DNA from: Ardenticatenaceae bacterium
Lineage (GTDB): Bacteria > Chloroflexota > Anaerolineae > Promineifilales > Promineifilaceae
NCBI GenBank assembly: GCA_030065875.1
Contig: JASJCR010000024.1
Span: 1 to 51,567, forward strand
Length of the DNA stretch: 51,567 nt
Direction of reading: 5' to 3'
Under the pieces are notes generated by a model that saw nothing but the letters and a program-made list of their open reading frames with translations, made no database searches and was not told the origin of the DNA. Both the position numbers and the translations under genes were made by a program. Below are positions 43,727-51,567 of this stretch, in pieces (the first letter of the stretch is position 1; each line of letters opens with the position of its first letter).

Positions 43727-44857
43727 ATGGGAAACGACAAAAAACCATTTAAATTCAGCTCAGAGTTTGCCGTTAGAATTCTGGGGGCTTTCGCTTTTAG
43801 CTTTATCTTTATCGCCATTGGCTTAAGAATTGGTCCGCAGGTATCCAGCCAGCCAATTCTGGTTACGTTAACGGTTTTCGCCCTTTTGGGATTCATCGCC
43901 GGTTTGGTGTTAACACCACTTTTTACAACGCGGCCGATGGAGCGCGCTCGCATTTTGCTGTTATCGATGCCGCCGGAGAGGTTAACGGCCGTTATTTTTG
44001 GCTTGCTTCTCGGCTTGCTGGCCGGAGGGCTTTTCTCAATCCCCCTTTCGTTTTTGCCGTCCCCCTTCCGCGAAATTTTACCGCTGGCCTCGGTCGTGGT
44101 CTTTAGCTATCTCAGCGCGGTTATTTTAAGCTTGCGCCAAAATGATTTGAAGGCGCTTTTTAACAGCTTTCAGCGAATCACCAATCCACAGCCAACCAAA
44201 GATGAGCCGCCTGCAGCCACCGCCGATATTTTTGACCGGGACATGATTTTACTCGACACAAGCGTGATCATCGACGGCCGCATCACCGATATCAGCCGAA
44301 CCGGCTTCCTTCGCGGCTCGCTCATTATCCCGAGCTTTATTTTGCGCGAGCTGCAGCACATTGCCGACAGCACCGATGCGGTCCGCCGCAACCGCGGCCG
44401 CCGCGGTCTGGAAGTGCTCAGCATCCTGCAAAACGAAGCCCCGGTTCCGGTGCGTATCACCGATATCGATGCCCCAGATTTACGGGATGCGGACAGCAAG
44501 CTGGTGGCCGTAGCCAAACAAATGCACTCTCCGATCATGACCAATGATTACAACCTCAACCGCGTGGCCGAACTGCAGGGGGTCAACGTCATGAACATCA
44601 ATGATTTGGCCAACGCCGTAAAAGTTGCTTATTTACCGGGTGAAGAGCTGCAGGTAAAAATCATTCAGGAAGGGCGAGAGATCGGTCAGGGTGTCGGCTA
44701 CCTCGATGATGGCACCATGGTGGTCATTGAAGATGGCCAATATCGGATGAATGATTACGTGGATGTCATGGTCACCAAAGTGCTGCAAACATCGGCCGGG
44801 CGCATGATTTTTGGCCGCTTTCTGACTCAGGCGGAGCTGGCGGCCAGAAGGGGTTAG
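43727..44857 (+). CDS. Membrane PIN-TRAM protein (YacL-like)
   Basis: ATG 43727 has GGAG just upstream; GTG 43709 is an alternative. The 376-aa protein has four N-terminal transmembrane helices (to ~residue 140). The PIN nuclease domain has acidic residues in LLDTSVIIDGR, the RELQHIADS helix, DADSKLVAVAK and TNDYNLNRVA. The C-terminal TRAM domain (about 305-376) has GVGYLDDGTMVVIEDG and VTKVLQTSAGRMIFGR. This is the architecture of Bacillus YacL, a membrane-bound putative RNase. Its targets are unknown. Confidence 0.92.
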   Translation: MGNDKKPFKFSSEFAVRILGAFAFSFIFIAIGLRIGPQVSSQPILVTLTVFALLGFIAGLVLTPLFTTRPMERARILLLSMPPERLTAVIFGLLLGLLAGGLFSIPLSFLPSPFREILPLASVVVFSYLSAVILSLRQNDLKALFNSFQRITNPQPTKDEPPAATADIFDRDMILLDTSVIIDGRITDISRTGFLRGSLIIPSFILRELQHIADSTDAVRRNRGRRGLEVLSILQNEAPVPVRITDIDAPDLRDADSKLVAVAKQMHSPIMTNDYNLNRVAELQGVNVMNINDLANAVKVAYLPGEELQVKIIQEGREIGQGVGYLDDGTMVVIEDGQYRMNDYVDVMVTKVLQTSAGRMIFGRFLTQAELAARRG

Positions 44858-44859
44858 CG

Positions 44860-44996
44860 CGTTAGCACGGGGCATTCGCCCCTATCAGCTCGGCCCTCCG
44901 GGCCTCTCAGCACAGGCCTGACGGCCCTTTCAGCCATCAGCTAAAAGGCGCGAAGCGCCGAGCTGTAGGCTGAGAGGAGCGCAGCGCCGAGCTAAT
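44860..44996. repeat. Array of short covarying hairpins (array 2)
   Basis: Hairpins GGGGC-ATTC-GCCCC, GGCCC-TCC-GGGCC, GGCGC-GAA-GCGCC and GGAGC-GCA-GCGCC with linkers CAGCTCGG, GAGCTGTAGGCTGAGAG and GAGCTAATC. It lies between the convergent PIN-TRAM and photolyase genes. Confidence 0.82.
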
Positions 44997-44999
44997 CAC

Positions 45000-46559
45000 C
45001 TAAAACAGCTTCAACTGCCTCCCATCTTCTTCCTTGGGGGGCTTTTTCTTTTTGGCCAGCGCAGCAGAACGACGGCGGCCGTGTTTGCTAATCACCTCTA
45101 AACGCTCTTCTTCCGCAATCGGATCGTGACGCACGGCAGCGATGCGCTGTCGCGCCGCAGCAGCAGCTTTGGCGTGGTCAACCAGCGGCTGAGGATAATC
45201 GCGGCCGATCTGACAGCCAAATTTTTGCTGCATCGTTGGCGGCATAAGATGGGGAGCGTGGATAAATGAATTGGGAACATCGCTTAACTCCGGCACCCAG
45301 CGACGAATAAATGAACCGTCAGGGTCATAATCAACCCCCTGTTTGATGGGATCATAAATGCGTAAGGTTCGATTACCGGAGGTTCCCGACTGCATTTGCA
45401 GCTGACAGTAGTGAATTCCCGGTTCATAATCGACAAAGGCGCGTGCCAGATGATCAGCAAAGGCCCGCCAGTGAAGCCATAAATCATGAGCGGCAAACGA
45501 TACCAGCATCGAGCGCATCCGAAAGTTGAGCCAGCCGGTTACGTCGAGAGAACGCATGCAGGCGTCGACCATTGAATATCCGGTTTCCCCCTTCTGCCAC
45601 GCCTCCAGTCGTTCTTTTGCCAATCGGGCTGACCCATCGGAGCGCAGCCCGTCATAAGAACGCACCAGGTTTTGCGTTTCGAGATCGGGCTGCATCTCAA
45701 TTTTTTGCATGAAGTGATCCCGCCAGGCCAGCCGGCTTTCAAAAGCCCGCAGTGACCCGATCCACCGGCCGCCCAATTTTTCGCGTTCATCAGGATCCAT
45801 GCCGCGCAGCTCAATTAAACGCTGGCGCACCGCCTGGACCGCTTCCCGGCCGGAAAGCGTGCCGTAGGCCAGATGGGGGCTCAACCGGGAGCACGCTTCT
45901 ACGGCGGTTATCGGACTAGACATCGCGGTCACATAATCTGCGCCTCGTTCATGCAAAAATGAACGCAGCAAATCATGGCCGTTAGCGCTCCCTCCGCTCT
46001 GGACCTGACGGCGAGGGCGCCGCAGGCGGAGCTGCTGATGATCTGGGATACGGCCGGTCACCAACGATACCGGCCGTATCGCCTCCGGAACCGGCAGCAC
46101 CGGCTGACGCATTCGTTTTTCGCGCACGCCTTCCCAATCTTCCCGGCTTTGTAAACGGCGAACCACCCCGTTACGCGGCAGTTCACTTAAGGGGATGCCT
46201 GCTGCGTTGGCCCACTGGCGGACCGCGCGATCACGGGCATATCCCTGAAGGTTTGTCGTTTCTTCGTGAGCCCAAATCCGCTCAATTTGAATTTGCTTGG
46301 CCAGCGAGCGCCACACCGGGACCGCTTCTCCGACGCGGATGATCAGCGGTTGCCCCAACACGGCCAAACGATCGCGTAATTCACGTAAGCTGTCGCCGAT
46401 AAACGCCCAATGGGCACCATCAAAATCGGGAGCCTGCAAAAAAGATGGCTCAACGATATACAGCGGCAAAACAGGGGCATCTTGCTGAGCGGCGTGAAAA
46501 AGGGGCGCGTGATCGTGCACTCGTAAATCGCGCTTAAACCAAACAACATGAACGGACAT
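45000..46559 (-). CDS. Photolyase/cryptochrome flavoprotein
   Basis: This 519-aa protein has the N-terminal Rossmann-like antenna domain (VHVVWFKRDLRVHDHAPL ... VLPLYIVEP) and the C-terminal FAD domain. Recognisable parts are LSPHLAYGTLSGREAV, ESRLAWRDHF, GETGYSMVDACMRSLDVTGWLNFRMRSM and NRTLRIYDPIKQG. It either repairs UV-induced pyrimidine dimers using blue light or acts as a light sensor; sequence reading alone cannot decide. The final part is rich in Lys and Arg (KHGRRRSAALAKKKK) and ends QLKLF. ATG 46559 starts at the family-typical VHVVWFKRDLR; the 46580 start lies 7 codons upstream. Confidence 0.92.
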   Translation of the reverse strand: MSVHVVWFKRDLRVHDHAPLFHAAQQDAPVLPLYIVEPSFLQAPDFDGAHWAFIGDSLRELRDRLAVLGQPLIIRVGEAVPVWRSLAKQIQIERIWAHEETTNLQGYARDRAVRQWANAAGIPLSELPRNGVVRRLQSREDWEGVREKRMRQPVLPVPEAIRPVSLVTGRIPDHQQLRLRRPRRQVQSGGSANGHDLLRSFLHERGADYVTAMSSPITAVEACSRLSPHLAYGTLSGREAVQAVRQRLIELRGMDPDEREKLGGRWIGSLRAFESRLAWRDHFMQKIEMQPDLETQNLVRSYDGLRSDGSARLAKERLEAWQKGETGYSMVDACMRSLDVTGWLNFRMRSMLVSFAAHDLWLHWRAFADHLARAFVDYEPGIHYCQLQMQSGTSGNRTLRIYDPIKQGVDYDPDGSFIRRWVPELSDVPNSFIHAPHLMPPTMQQKFGCQIGRDYPQPLVDHAKAAAAARQRIAAVRHDPIAEEERLEVISKHGRRRSAALAKKKKPPKEEDGRQLKLF

Positions 46560-46611
46560 AGGTGAATTATCAGGGAACAATTATCAATTATCAAAAAGGT
46601 TAATAAGGATA

Positions 46612-46785
46612 TTAGCTCGGTGCTGCGCACCTCTCAGCCTACAGCTCGGCCCTGCGGGCCTGTCAGCCGTCAGCTGTAAGCTCAAAGCCGCGCAGCGGCG
46701 TGCTGAAAGCTAAGAGGCGCGTCAGAGCCGTACTATCAGGGGCGCAGCCTCGCGTTGAGAGGCCCCGAAGGGCCGAGCTAACCAG
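46612..46785. repeat. Array of short covarying hairpins (array 3)
   Basis: Hairpins GGTGC-TGC-GCACC, GGCCC-TGC-GGGCC, GCCGC-GCA-GCGGC and GGCCC-CGAA-GGGCC are joined by linkers TCTCAGCCTACAGCTC and similar. It occupies the space between the DUF72 gene end and the photolyase start. Confidence 0.82.
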
Positions 46786-47571
46786 CTAAAACAGCGTTCC
46801 CTGCCGGGGAATGAGGGGCAGCGAGGTCGGCTGCCCGATCATTTTCTTGAGGTGATTGCAGCTTGCGGGAGAGTAGCCGGCGTAATCATTATTGAAGAAG
46901 CCATATATATCCGTCCAGCGGCCGAGGTTAGGCTGCAAATGTTCACTATACCAGCGTTCGAGCTCGGGAACCGGGTCGCGCAGTTCCCGATCTTTGTACT
47001 GGTAACGGCCGTGACGCCCCAAAAAACGAAGATATGTAAAATCAGCGGTGGGAATCACCTGTTTGGGCATAATCACGTAATCAGCACCGACCCAGGCCAC
47101 ATTGTATAGAGCGAGCAACTCAACCGTTGGTGAAATATCCCAGGAGGTATGCCGAAATTCAACGGCGTAGCGAAAGCCGGACGGCAGCTGTTTGAGAAAC
47201 GCCTGCACCACCTCGATCTCAGCGGTAGTAAAATCCGGCGGCAGCTGAATTAAAATGACGCCCAGCTTGGAGCCAAAATGAGAGACCACCTCCACAAATT
47301 CAGCCATCAACTCCGGTTGAAGAAGGCGATTCTCGTGGGTAATTTGCCGTGGGGTTTTGGGGCAAAAAATAAAGTGATCGGGGACGGCGCGCGCCCAGTT
47401 GATAACCCGCGATACGGGGGGTGTGCCATAAAATGTAGAATCCACCTCCACGGCGTCAAAAAATTGGGCATAGTGCGCCAAAAATTGGCGGCCGTTCATT
47501 TTGTCGGGATAAAAAACCCCGCGCCATTCATCGTACCCCCAACCGACACTACCCAAATGCCAGGAAGTCAT
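46786..47571 (-). CDS. DUF72 (YecE-like) protein
   Basis: This 261-aa protein matches the DUF72 TIM-barrel-like family. It has the N-terminal GSVGWGYDEWRGVFYPD, AVEVDSTFYGTPPV, then FIFCPKTPRQITHENRL, LGVILIQLPPDF and RYAVEFRHTSWD, with YGFFNNDYAGYSPASC near the end. The fold and conserved His/Glu/Tyr residues suggest an enzyme, but no reaction has been established. Its gene lies between hairpin array 3 and a 7-bp repeat tract, on the same strand as the photolyase and heme A synthase genes. Co-transcription with them is possible but interrupted by repeats. Confidence 0.88.
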   Translation of the reverse strand: MTSWHLGSVGWGYDEWRGVFYPDKMNGRQFLAHYAQFFDAVEVDSTFYGTPPVSRVINWARAVPDHFIFCPKTPRQITHENRLLQPELMAEFVEVVSHFGSKLGVILIQLPPDFTTAEIEVVQAFLKQLPSGFRYAVEFRHTSWDISPTVELLALYNVAWVGADYVIMPKQVIPTADFTYLRFLGRHGRYQYKDRELRDPVPELERWYSEHLQPNLGRWTDIYGFFNNDYAGYSPASCNHLKKMIGQPTSLPLIPRQGTLF

Positions 47572-47575
47572 GAAT

Positions 47576-47638
47576 CAATTATCAATGAACAATTAGCAAT
47601 TGGCAATTAGCAATTAGTAATTAGTAATTGCTAATTGT
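47576..47638. repeat. 7-bp-period tract reaching the ctaA stop codon
   Basis: CAATTAT, CAATGAA, CAATTAG, CAATTGG, CAATTAG, CAATTAG, TAATTAG, TAATTGC, TAATTGT follow in register. The stop codon (47631-47633) and the last Asn codons of heme A synthase lie inside it. Confidence 0.8.
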
Positions 47639-48623
47639 TCGAAATCACCGGTGTCGAGCGAATATTCGGCCGGATCTCGGGCACCGGCTCCCTTTGAACT
47701 TCCAACACGGCCGCACCGAGGCAAATCAAACCGATCCAGGAAATATCAGCCAGAAGCAAATGAACCAGCTGCATCCACACCGGCGCGGCCAGGAGCACGT
47801 TGACTACCCCACCTAAAAGCTGAATCCCAATCATGCCGATCGAAAAATAGGTTAACGTCTTTCGTCCTGGGTTGGCCGTAAACGCCTCTGTGGTCCATAA
47901 GGCCACTACGATGTAAATGCTAACCCCGACCGCGATGAGCGGATGATAGAGACGGGCCCTAACGGAAAAATGGGAGTCCGGATCAAATTTAGCGGCCGCG
48001 CCTTCAGCAAATGTTTCGGCCGGGAAAAGGGTATCTCCCAGGGCGGTGATGGCCCCAAACGCGCCAACAACCATCAAACCGATTAGGGCAATGGACAAGA
48101 TTGTGATTAATTCGCGCTGCCCTTTAAGCCGAATTGGACGGCCGCCAGAGGCCCACCAGGCGGTGAGCGTCATCACACCCAATAAAAGAAGGGTGTTAAT
48201 GAGGTGCAGCGCCATCGCCAATGCTCGGGCACTTGAGTCGTTGTCCGCCACAAGCTCCAGCAGCACGAGACCTGCGCCCAAGCCGCCCTCTACCAAAATA
48301 AAGAAGAAGGTCCAGGCGGACCCTTTGGTTACGCGATGGGTGCGGCCGTACACCCGCCACGACCAGGCAATCAAAGCAATGGCCATCGGCCCCATGATCG
48401 CGCTGGTCACGCGATGGGTAAATTCGATGATCGTTTCAATTTGCTCCGGCCGGGGGATAACATCCCCATTGCAGGTTGGCCAATGGCTGCCGCAGCCGGC
48501 ACCAGAGCCGGTGGCGCGCACATACGCTCCCCAGAGGATGACAAGAAGCGTGTAAATGACGAGAATCCAGACGTAACGAGCCAGATTTTTGGAAGGTACG
48601 CGATCAAGAAGTGAGTTAAACAT
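47631..48623 (-). CDS. ctaA: Heme A synthase (COX15/CtaA)
   Basis: This 330-aa protein with about eight transmembrane helices oxidises heme O to heme A for cytochrome oxidase. The first extracytoplasmic loop has VRATGSGAGCGSHWPTCNG, the cysteine pair typical of bacterial CtaA. IEFTHRVTS, MALHLINTLLL, ARLYHPLIAVG and MQLVHLLLADI supply the histidines for heme binding in both halves. The heme O synthase and oxidase genes are not in the window. The final residues and stop are read from a 7-bp repeat tract. Confidence 0.92.
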   Translation of the reverse strand: MFNSLLDRVPSKNLARYVWILVIYTLLVILWGAYVRATGSGAGCGSHWPTCNGDVIPRPEQIETIIEFTHRVTSAIMGPMAIALIAWSWRVYGRTHRVTKGSAWTFFFILVEGGLGAGLVLLELVADNDSSARALAMALHLINTLLLLGVMTLTAWWASGGRPIRLKGQRELITILSIALIGLMVVGAFGAITALGDTLFPAETFAEGAAAKFDPDSHFSVRARLYHPLIAVGVSIYIVVALWTTEAFTANPGRKTLTYFSIGMIGIQLLGGVVNVLLAAPVWMQLVHLLLADISWIGLICLGAAVLEVQREPVPEIRPNIRSTPVISNN

Positions 48624-48632
48624 GGTGGGAGA

Positions 48633-48727
48633 TACGAATTACGAAATACGAGATACGATTGGTTCGATTTACGATTAAACTAATAGTCCAATACACTAAT
48701 ATACCAATAACCAGTAACCAACAACCA
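48633..48727. repeat. 7-bp-period tract upstream of ctaA
   Basis: TACGAAT, TACGAAA, TACGAGA, TACGATT are followed by looser heptads ending AATAACC, AGTAACC, AACAACC. The TACGAAA words are the reverse complement of those at 27581-27615. It lies just upstream of the ctaA start. Confidence 0.7.
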
Positions 48728-48814
48728 AAATTATTCCGCGCGATTGTATCACAAAGCCCCGGCTAAATTGTGGAAATTTATCATACGATCAGAGTGTACA
48801 ATGTCATATTTGTC

Positions 48815-49195
48815 TCAGGCATTTTGTACGAGGAGGAGGGAGTTGCCCTCAGAGTCTCGCAGGAAGGAAAACGTGCCCCAGGGCTGCGGGTCTGGGGGAT
48901 CCATTGAAACACCTTTCGCAGACAGCTCTTCATAAAGAGAGGCAATATCTTTAACGGCAATAGTAATATTTTGCGGTTTGCCGATCACCTGTTTGTAATG
49001 AGCCCAGTTTTCATCCGGCTCATACAGGATAATTTCAGTTTGAGACCCGGCCGGGGCCACGGCGATCCAGCGCTTTTCAGAGCCGGGATACAGCGGGGCG
49101 TCATTTCGAAGTTCCATGCCCAACACGTCGGTATAAAAGGATTTGGCCCGCTGCTGATCCGCAACAAAAACTGAGACGGTACTGACACCTATCAT
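48815..49195 (-). CDS. VOC-superfamily (glyoxalase-like) protein
   Basis: ATG 49195 follows AGGAGGA by 7 bases, which decides the start. The 126-aa protein has paired beta-alpha-beta-beta-beta modules: VSVFVADQQRAKSFYTDVLGMEL and ITIAVKDIASLYEELSAKGV, with GTFSFLRDSEGNSLLLVQ as the last strand. The family includes glyoxalases, bleomycin resistance proteins and dioxygenases, usually with a metal bound by His/Glu. The Glu of EGNSLLL is a plausible ligand. No specific substrate can be named. Confidence 0.88.
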   Translation of the reverse strand: MIGVSTVSVFVADQQRAKSFYTDVLGMELRNDAPLYPGSEKRWIAVAPAGSQTEIILYEPDENWAHYKQVIGKPQNITIAVKDIASLYEELSAKGVSMDPPDPQPWGTFSFLRDSEGNSLLLVQNA

Positions 49196-49345
49196 GATGA
49201 TTCCTCCTGCTTCGATAACGATCAATTCACATTCAACAGCTTAAACCGTACCACGAGAGCGGTCAACATTTGTTTAACAGGTTTTCAGCGAAAACATCCT
49301 GCGAATCAACGGGTATCCGTGACAAAATTTTGAAACAATCGTGTA

Positions 49346-49354
49346 TGATATAAT
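49346..49354 (+). promoter_or_regulatory. Extended -10 promoter before the DUF4440 gene
   Basis: TGATATAAT provides a perfect TATAAT with the TG extension; no good -35 stands at 17 bp. It lies 48 bases before the ATG at 49402. Confidence 0.55.
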
Positions 49355-49401
49355 TTCTTACCGGCGCTTTCTTCCATCAATAAATAAATGAGGAATAGTC
49401 C

Positions 49402-49800
49402 ATGTCTACAAAATACGAAAGGGAAATTGTGCGGCTCCATCGCTTTTTTGTCGAATGGTTTACCGGTCAGCTTCCTAAATCCAAAGAGGCGTTTGCGGCT
49501 TTTGCCGACTGCATGGCCACAGGGTTTGCGATTGTGGGGCCCAACGGCCGTTTAACGGAGCTTGAAGAGCTGGAAAAAGGGCTTTATGACATCCACGGCC
49601 GGTATGACGATTTTGATATCAAAATCAAAAACGTTGTATTGCGACGGGCGTTTGGCAACTGGGCGATTGTGACCTATGAAGAGTGGCAGGTCGTTGATGG
49701 TGAGCAAACCGCTCGCTTAAGCAGCGTGCTTATGGAAGAGGATCGGCGCAGCGGCCGCCTTGAATGGCTGCACGTTCATGAGACCTGGCTCAATAATTAA
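49402..49800 (+). CDS. DUF4440 / NTF2-like small protein
   Basis: This 132-aa protein fits the NTF2-like DUF4440 fold: N-terminal helix REIVRLHRFFVEWFTGQLP, FADCMATGFAIVGPNGRLTELEELEKGL, and strands DIKIKNVVLRRAFGNWAIVTYEEWQV and LEWLHVHETWLNN. Such proteins form cone-shaped barrels that bind small ligands or act as isomerase-like enzymes; no catalytic residue is evident here. The start has AGGAA about 8 bases upstream. It precedes the amine oxidase gene by 89 bases and may be co-transcribed. Confidence 0.82.
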   Translation: MSTKYEREIVRLHRFFVEWFTGQLPKSKEAFAAFADCMATGFAIVGPNGRLTELEELEKGLYDIHGRYDDFDIKIKNVVLRRAFGNWAIVTYEEWQVVDGEQTARLSSVLMEEDRRSGRLEWLHVHETWLNN

Positions 49801-49889
49801 GTCAGCATAAAGTTCAAAGAGAAAAGTGCGTTTCCTCAAGGTGAACCATCCTTCTTAAATCCAAATTCACATAACAAGGTGCAAGAAAC

Positions 49890-51434
49890 ATGAATGAACC
49901 CATCATCGATGTAGCTATTGTGGGCGGCGGTATTTCCGGCATTTATACCGGCTGGCGGCTCGTGACGGCCGACTTATCGGACACGTCTCTTCCCAAAGGA
50001 GCAGACGGCAAACTCAACGTTCAGCTTTTTGAACTCAGCGATCGCCTCGGCGGCCGGCTTATCTCGCTTGATCCACCGGAGATGGACGGCATCAAGGCCG
50101 AGTTCGGCGGCATGCGCTATTTGACCAATCAGCCCCTGGTTTCCGATCTCGTTGAACAGTTGGGATTATCCAGTCGGCCGTTTCCGGTCGGCGACGATAA
50201 CAATATTTACTATATTCGCGGTCATCACCTGCGCGGCCGCGAATTTTCCAATCCACAAAAAGTTCCCTACCGGGTACGCTGGATCGAACGGGGAAAAACA
50301 CCCGGGCAGTTGATTATGTCAGCCATCGATACCCTCATCCCCGGAGCGACGGAATTAACCGACGAGCAGTGGCAAGATATCAAGGAAAATTACAAATTTA
50401 ACGGCCGCTACCTGTGGGAACATGGTTTCTGGAACTTGCTGGCAGAGGTGATGAGCAGTGAAGCGTTCAAACTGGTGCAGGATGCGGGTGGCTACAACAC
50501 CACCATGACCAACTGGAATGCGGCCGAAGCACTGCCGTGGTACCTCTCCGATTTTGGCCCTGAAGCGGAATATCGCACGCTGCATGACGGCATGGAATCG
50601 ATCCCGCTAACCCTGGCCCGGCGGTTTATGGATGCGGGCGGGCAGGTTCACACCGGTTATCGGCTGCACAACTTTGAACGAGTTGAAAATGGACTGCTGA
50701 AACTTACTTTTGACAACCAGCCCCCTATCCTGACCCGTCACCTGGTCCTGGCGATGCCACGCCGGGCGCTGGAGCTGCTCGATGACGACAATCGCTTCCT
50801 GCTCGACCCGGTCGTGCGTGAACTCATTCCGACTGTCACCGCTCACCCGATGTTCAAGCTGTTTCTCTGTTACCGGTATGCCTGGTGGCAGGATGCCGGG
50901 GTCAACAACGGCCGTTCGGTCACCGACCTGCCCCTCCGACAGGTGTATTATTTTGGCTCCGAAGCCACCGGTCCGGCCGCCTACAACAAAGAACTGCGGG
51001 ACTCGTTGGTCATGGCCAGCTATGATGACGGCCCCAACGTCGGATTCTGGACCGGCCTGGCCGACAAAGGTCACAGCACCACCCACTGTTTTCCGGCCGA
51101 AGCCCAAAATGAGCCGCGCTGGAACCGTTACGCCTGTCCGTCAGCAATGATTCAGCATGCCCAACATCAGCTGCAGCTCGTGCATGATCTCGAATATATT
51201 CCCGAACCGTATGCAGCCGGTTTTCAGGATTGGGGGCAGGACCCCTACGGTGGGGCGTGGAACTCTTGGAATATCCACGTTAAGCCATGGGAAGTGCGCC
51301 AAAAGATGGTTCAGCCGCTTGAGGAGTGGCCGGTTTACATTATGGGTGAGGCGTATTCGGCCGCTCAGGGTTGGATCGAAGGGGCGCTGCAAACCGCAGA
51401 GCGGGTTTTAAAAGAAAAATTCGGGATTGATTAG
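49890..51434 (+). CDS. FAD-dependent amine oxidase-like protein
   Basis: This 514-aa flavoprotein starts IIDVAIVGGGISGIYTGWRL, the GxGxxG FAD-binding fold. Then come FELSDRLGGRL, the flavin-contacting FGGMRYLTN (GG-x-R-Y motif), and TLHDGMESIPLTLARRF. Near the C-terminus IMGEAYSAAQGWIEGALQTAERVL is the second FAD motif typical of monoamine oxidases. The middle part (about 130-210) differs from classical enzymes and probably shapes the substrate pocket. It may oxidise an amine or amino acid, or desaturate a ring. No substrate is indicated by neighbours. Confidence 0.88.
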   Translation: MNEPIIDVAIVGGGISGIYTGWRLVTADLSDTSLPKGADGKLNVQLFELSDRLGGRLISLDPPEMDGIKAEFGGMRYLTNQPLVSDLVEQLGLSSRPFPVGDDNNIYYIRGHHLRGREFSNPQKVPYRVRWIERGKTPGQLIMSAIDTLIPGATELTDEQWQDIKENYKFNGRYLWEHGFWNLLAEVMSSEAFKLVQDAGGYNTTMTNWNAAEALPWYLSDFGPEAEYRTLHDGMESIPLTLARRFMDAGGQVHTGYRLHNFERVENGLLKLTFDNQPPILTRHLVLAMPRRALELLDDDNRFLLDPVVRELIPTVTAHPMFKLFLCYRYAWWQDAGVNNGRSVTDLPLRQVYYFGSEATGPAAYNKELRDSLVMASYDDGPNVGFWTGLADKGHSTTHCFPAEAQNEPRWNRYACPSAMIQHAQHQLQLVHDLEYIPEPYAAGFQDWGQDPYGGAWNSWNIHVKPWEVRQKMVQPLEEWPVYIMGEAYSAAQGWIEGALQTAERVLKEKFGID

Positions 51435-51464
51435 GTAATTTACAAAAAGAATTGTTAAAAAAAA

Positions 51465-51532
51465 GCCACAGATTAACACGGATTTTCACAGATTTCTCTT
51501 TCTAATCTGCGAAAATCTGCGTAATCTGCGGA
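51465..51532. repeat. Dispersed CCACAGATT-type inverted repeat
   Basis: The left arm starts GCCACAGATTAACACGGATT and the right arm ends AATCTGCGGAC, with internal AATCTGC words; the arms are complementary in outline. It is related to 7739-7817. It lies directly after the amine oxidase gene and may act as its terminator. Confidence 0.75.
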
Positions 51533-51567
51533 CAATTTTTTTAGAAAAGATCTTGTAAATCACTTAA

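Noticed and set aside
49327..49354. TTGAAA as -35 of the DUF4440 promoter
   Set aside because: The spacer to TATAAT would be only 13 bp, so an extended -10 promoter is the better reading.

Overview
This 51.6 kb window reads as chromosomal DNA of a free-living bacterium, most likely a member of the Chloroflexota (Anaerolineae, Caldilineae or Ardenticatenia type). That placement is inferred from an archaeal-type mevalonate gene set, a LonC/YcbZ-like protease, FAS1 and VIT-VWA surface proteins, a YacL-type PIN-TRAM protein, an orphan CpaF ATPase, and gene spacers packed with short tandem repeats. No rRNA, tRNA, CRISPR array, transposase or integrase was seen.

Layout. 1-4513 is a sulfotransferase/glycosyltransferase block (three sulfotransferase-like proteins, two GT4 enzymes), followed by a secreted beta-helix protein (to 6067); together they suggest synthesis or modification of a sulfated surface glycan. 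6305-8401 carries an MFS transporter and a DinB-like protein. 8400-13894 looks like an inserted island. It is bounded by two 98-bp direct repeats that each contain the 3' end of the DUF35 gene plus its terminator. Inside lie a BTAD/NB-ARC/TPR regulator, a 56-aa membrane protein with a possible operator, and a DUF433-DUF5615 toxin-antitoxin pair. 13861-18246 (minus strand) is a mevalonate-entry operon: HMG-CoA reductase, HMG-CoA synthase, an archaeal-type thiolase and a DUF35 protein. The thiolase lacks the family's nucleophilic Cys and its GHP His, and the DUF35 protein has lost its zinc ribbon.

18562-19118 is a DUF4258/YgiT-type pair. 19298-30461 is a cell-envelope region: LysM lipoprotein, MscS channel, three-domain FAS1 lipoprotein, VIT-VWA protein, small lipoprotein and a class A penicillin-binding protein. 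30605-32373 holds a tautomerase, an SRPBCC protein and a MerR/GyrI-like regulator with a textbook 19-bp-spacer promoter. 32619-32816 is a compact stand-alone transcription unit (promoter, strong Shine-Dalgarno, 18-codon ORF, hairpin, terminator), followed by the LonC-like protease, a Nudix hydrolase and two hydrolases. 39119-51434 contains CpaF, DoxX, an M20 amidohydrolase, RidA, PIN-TRAM, a photolyase/cryptochrome, DUF72, heme A synthase, VOC, DUF4440 and a flavin amine oxidase.

The most striking non-genic signals are four. Many tandem or degenerate repeats of different sequence all share a 7-bp period, and they run into gene ends and even encode one lipoprotein signal peptide. Three arrays of short hairpins have covarying stems. 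CGGCCG is strongly over-represented outside the island. Dispersed CCACAGATT-type inverted repeats occur at two sites.
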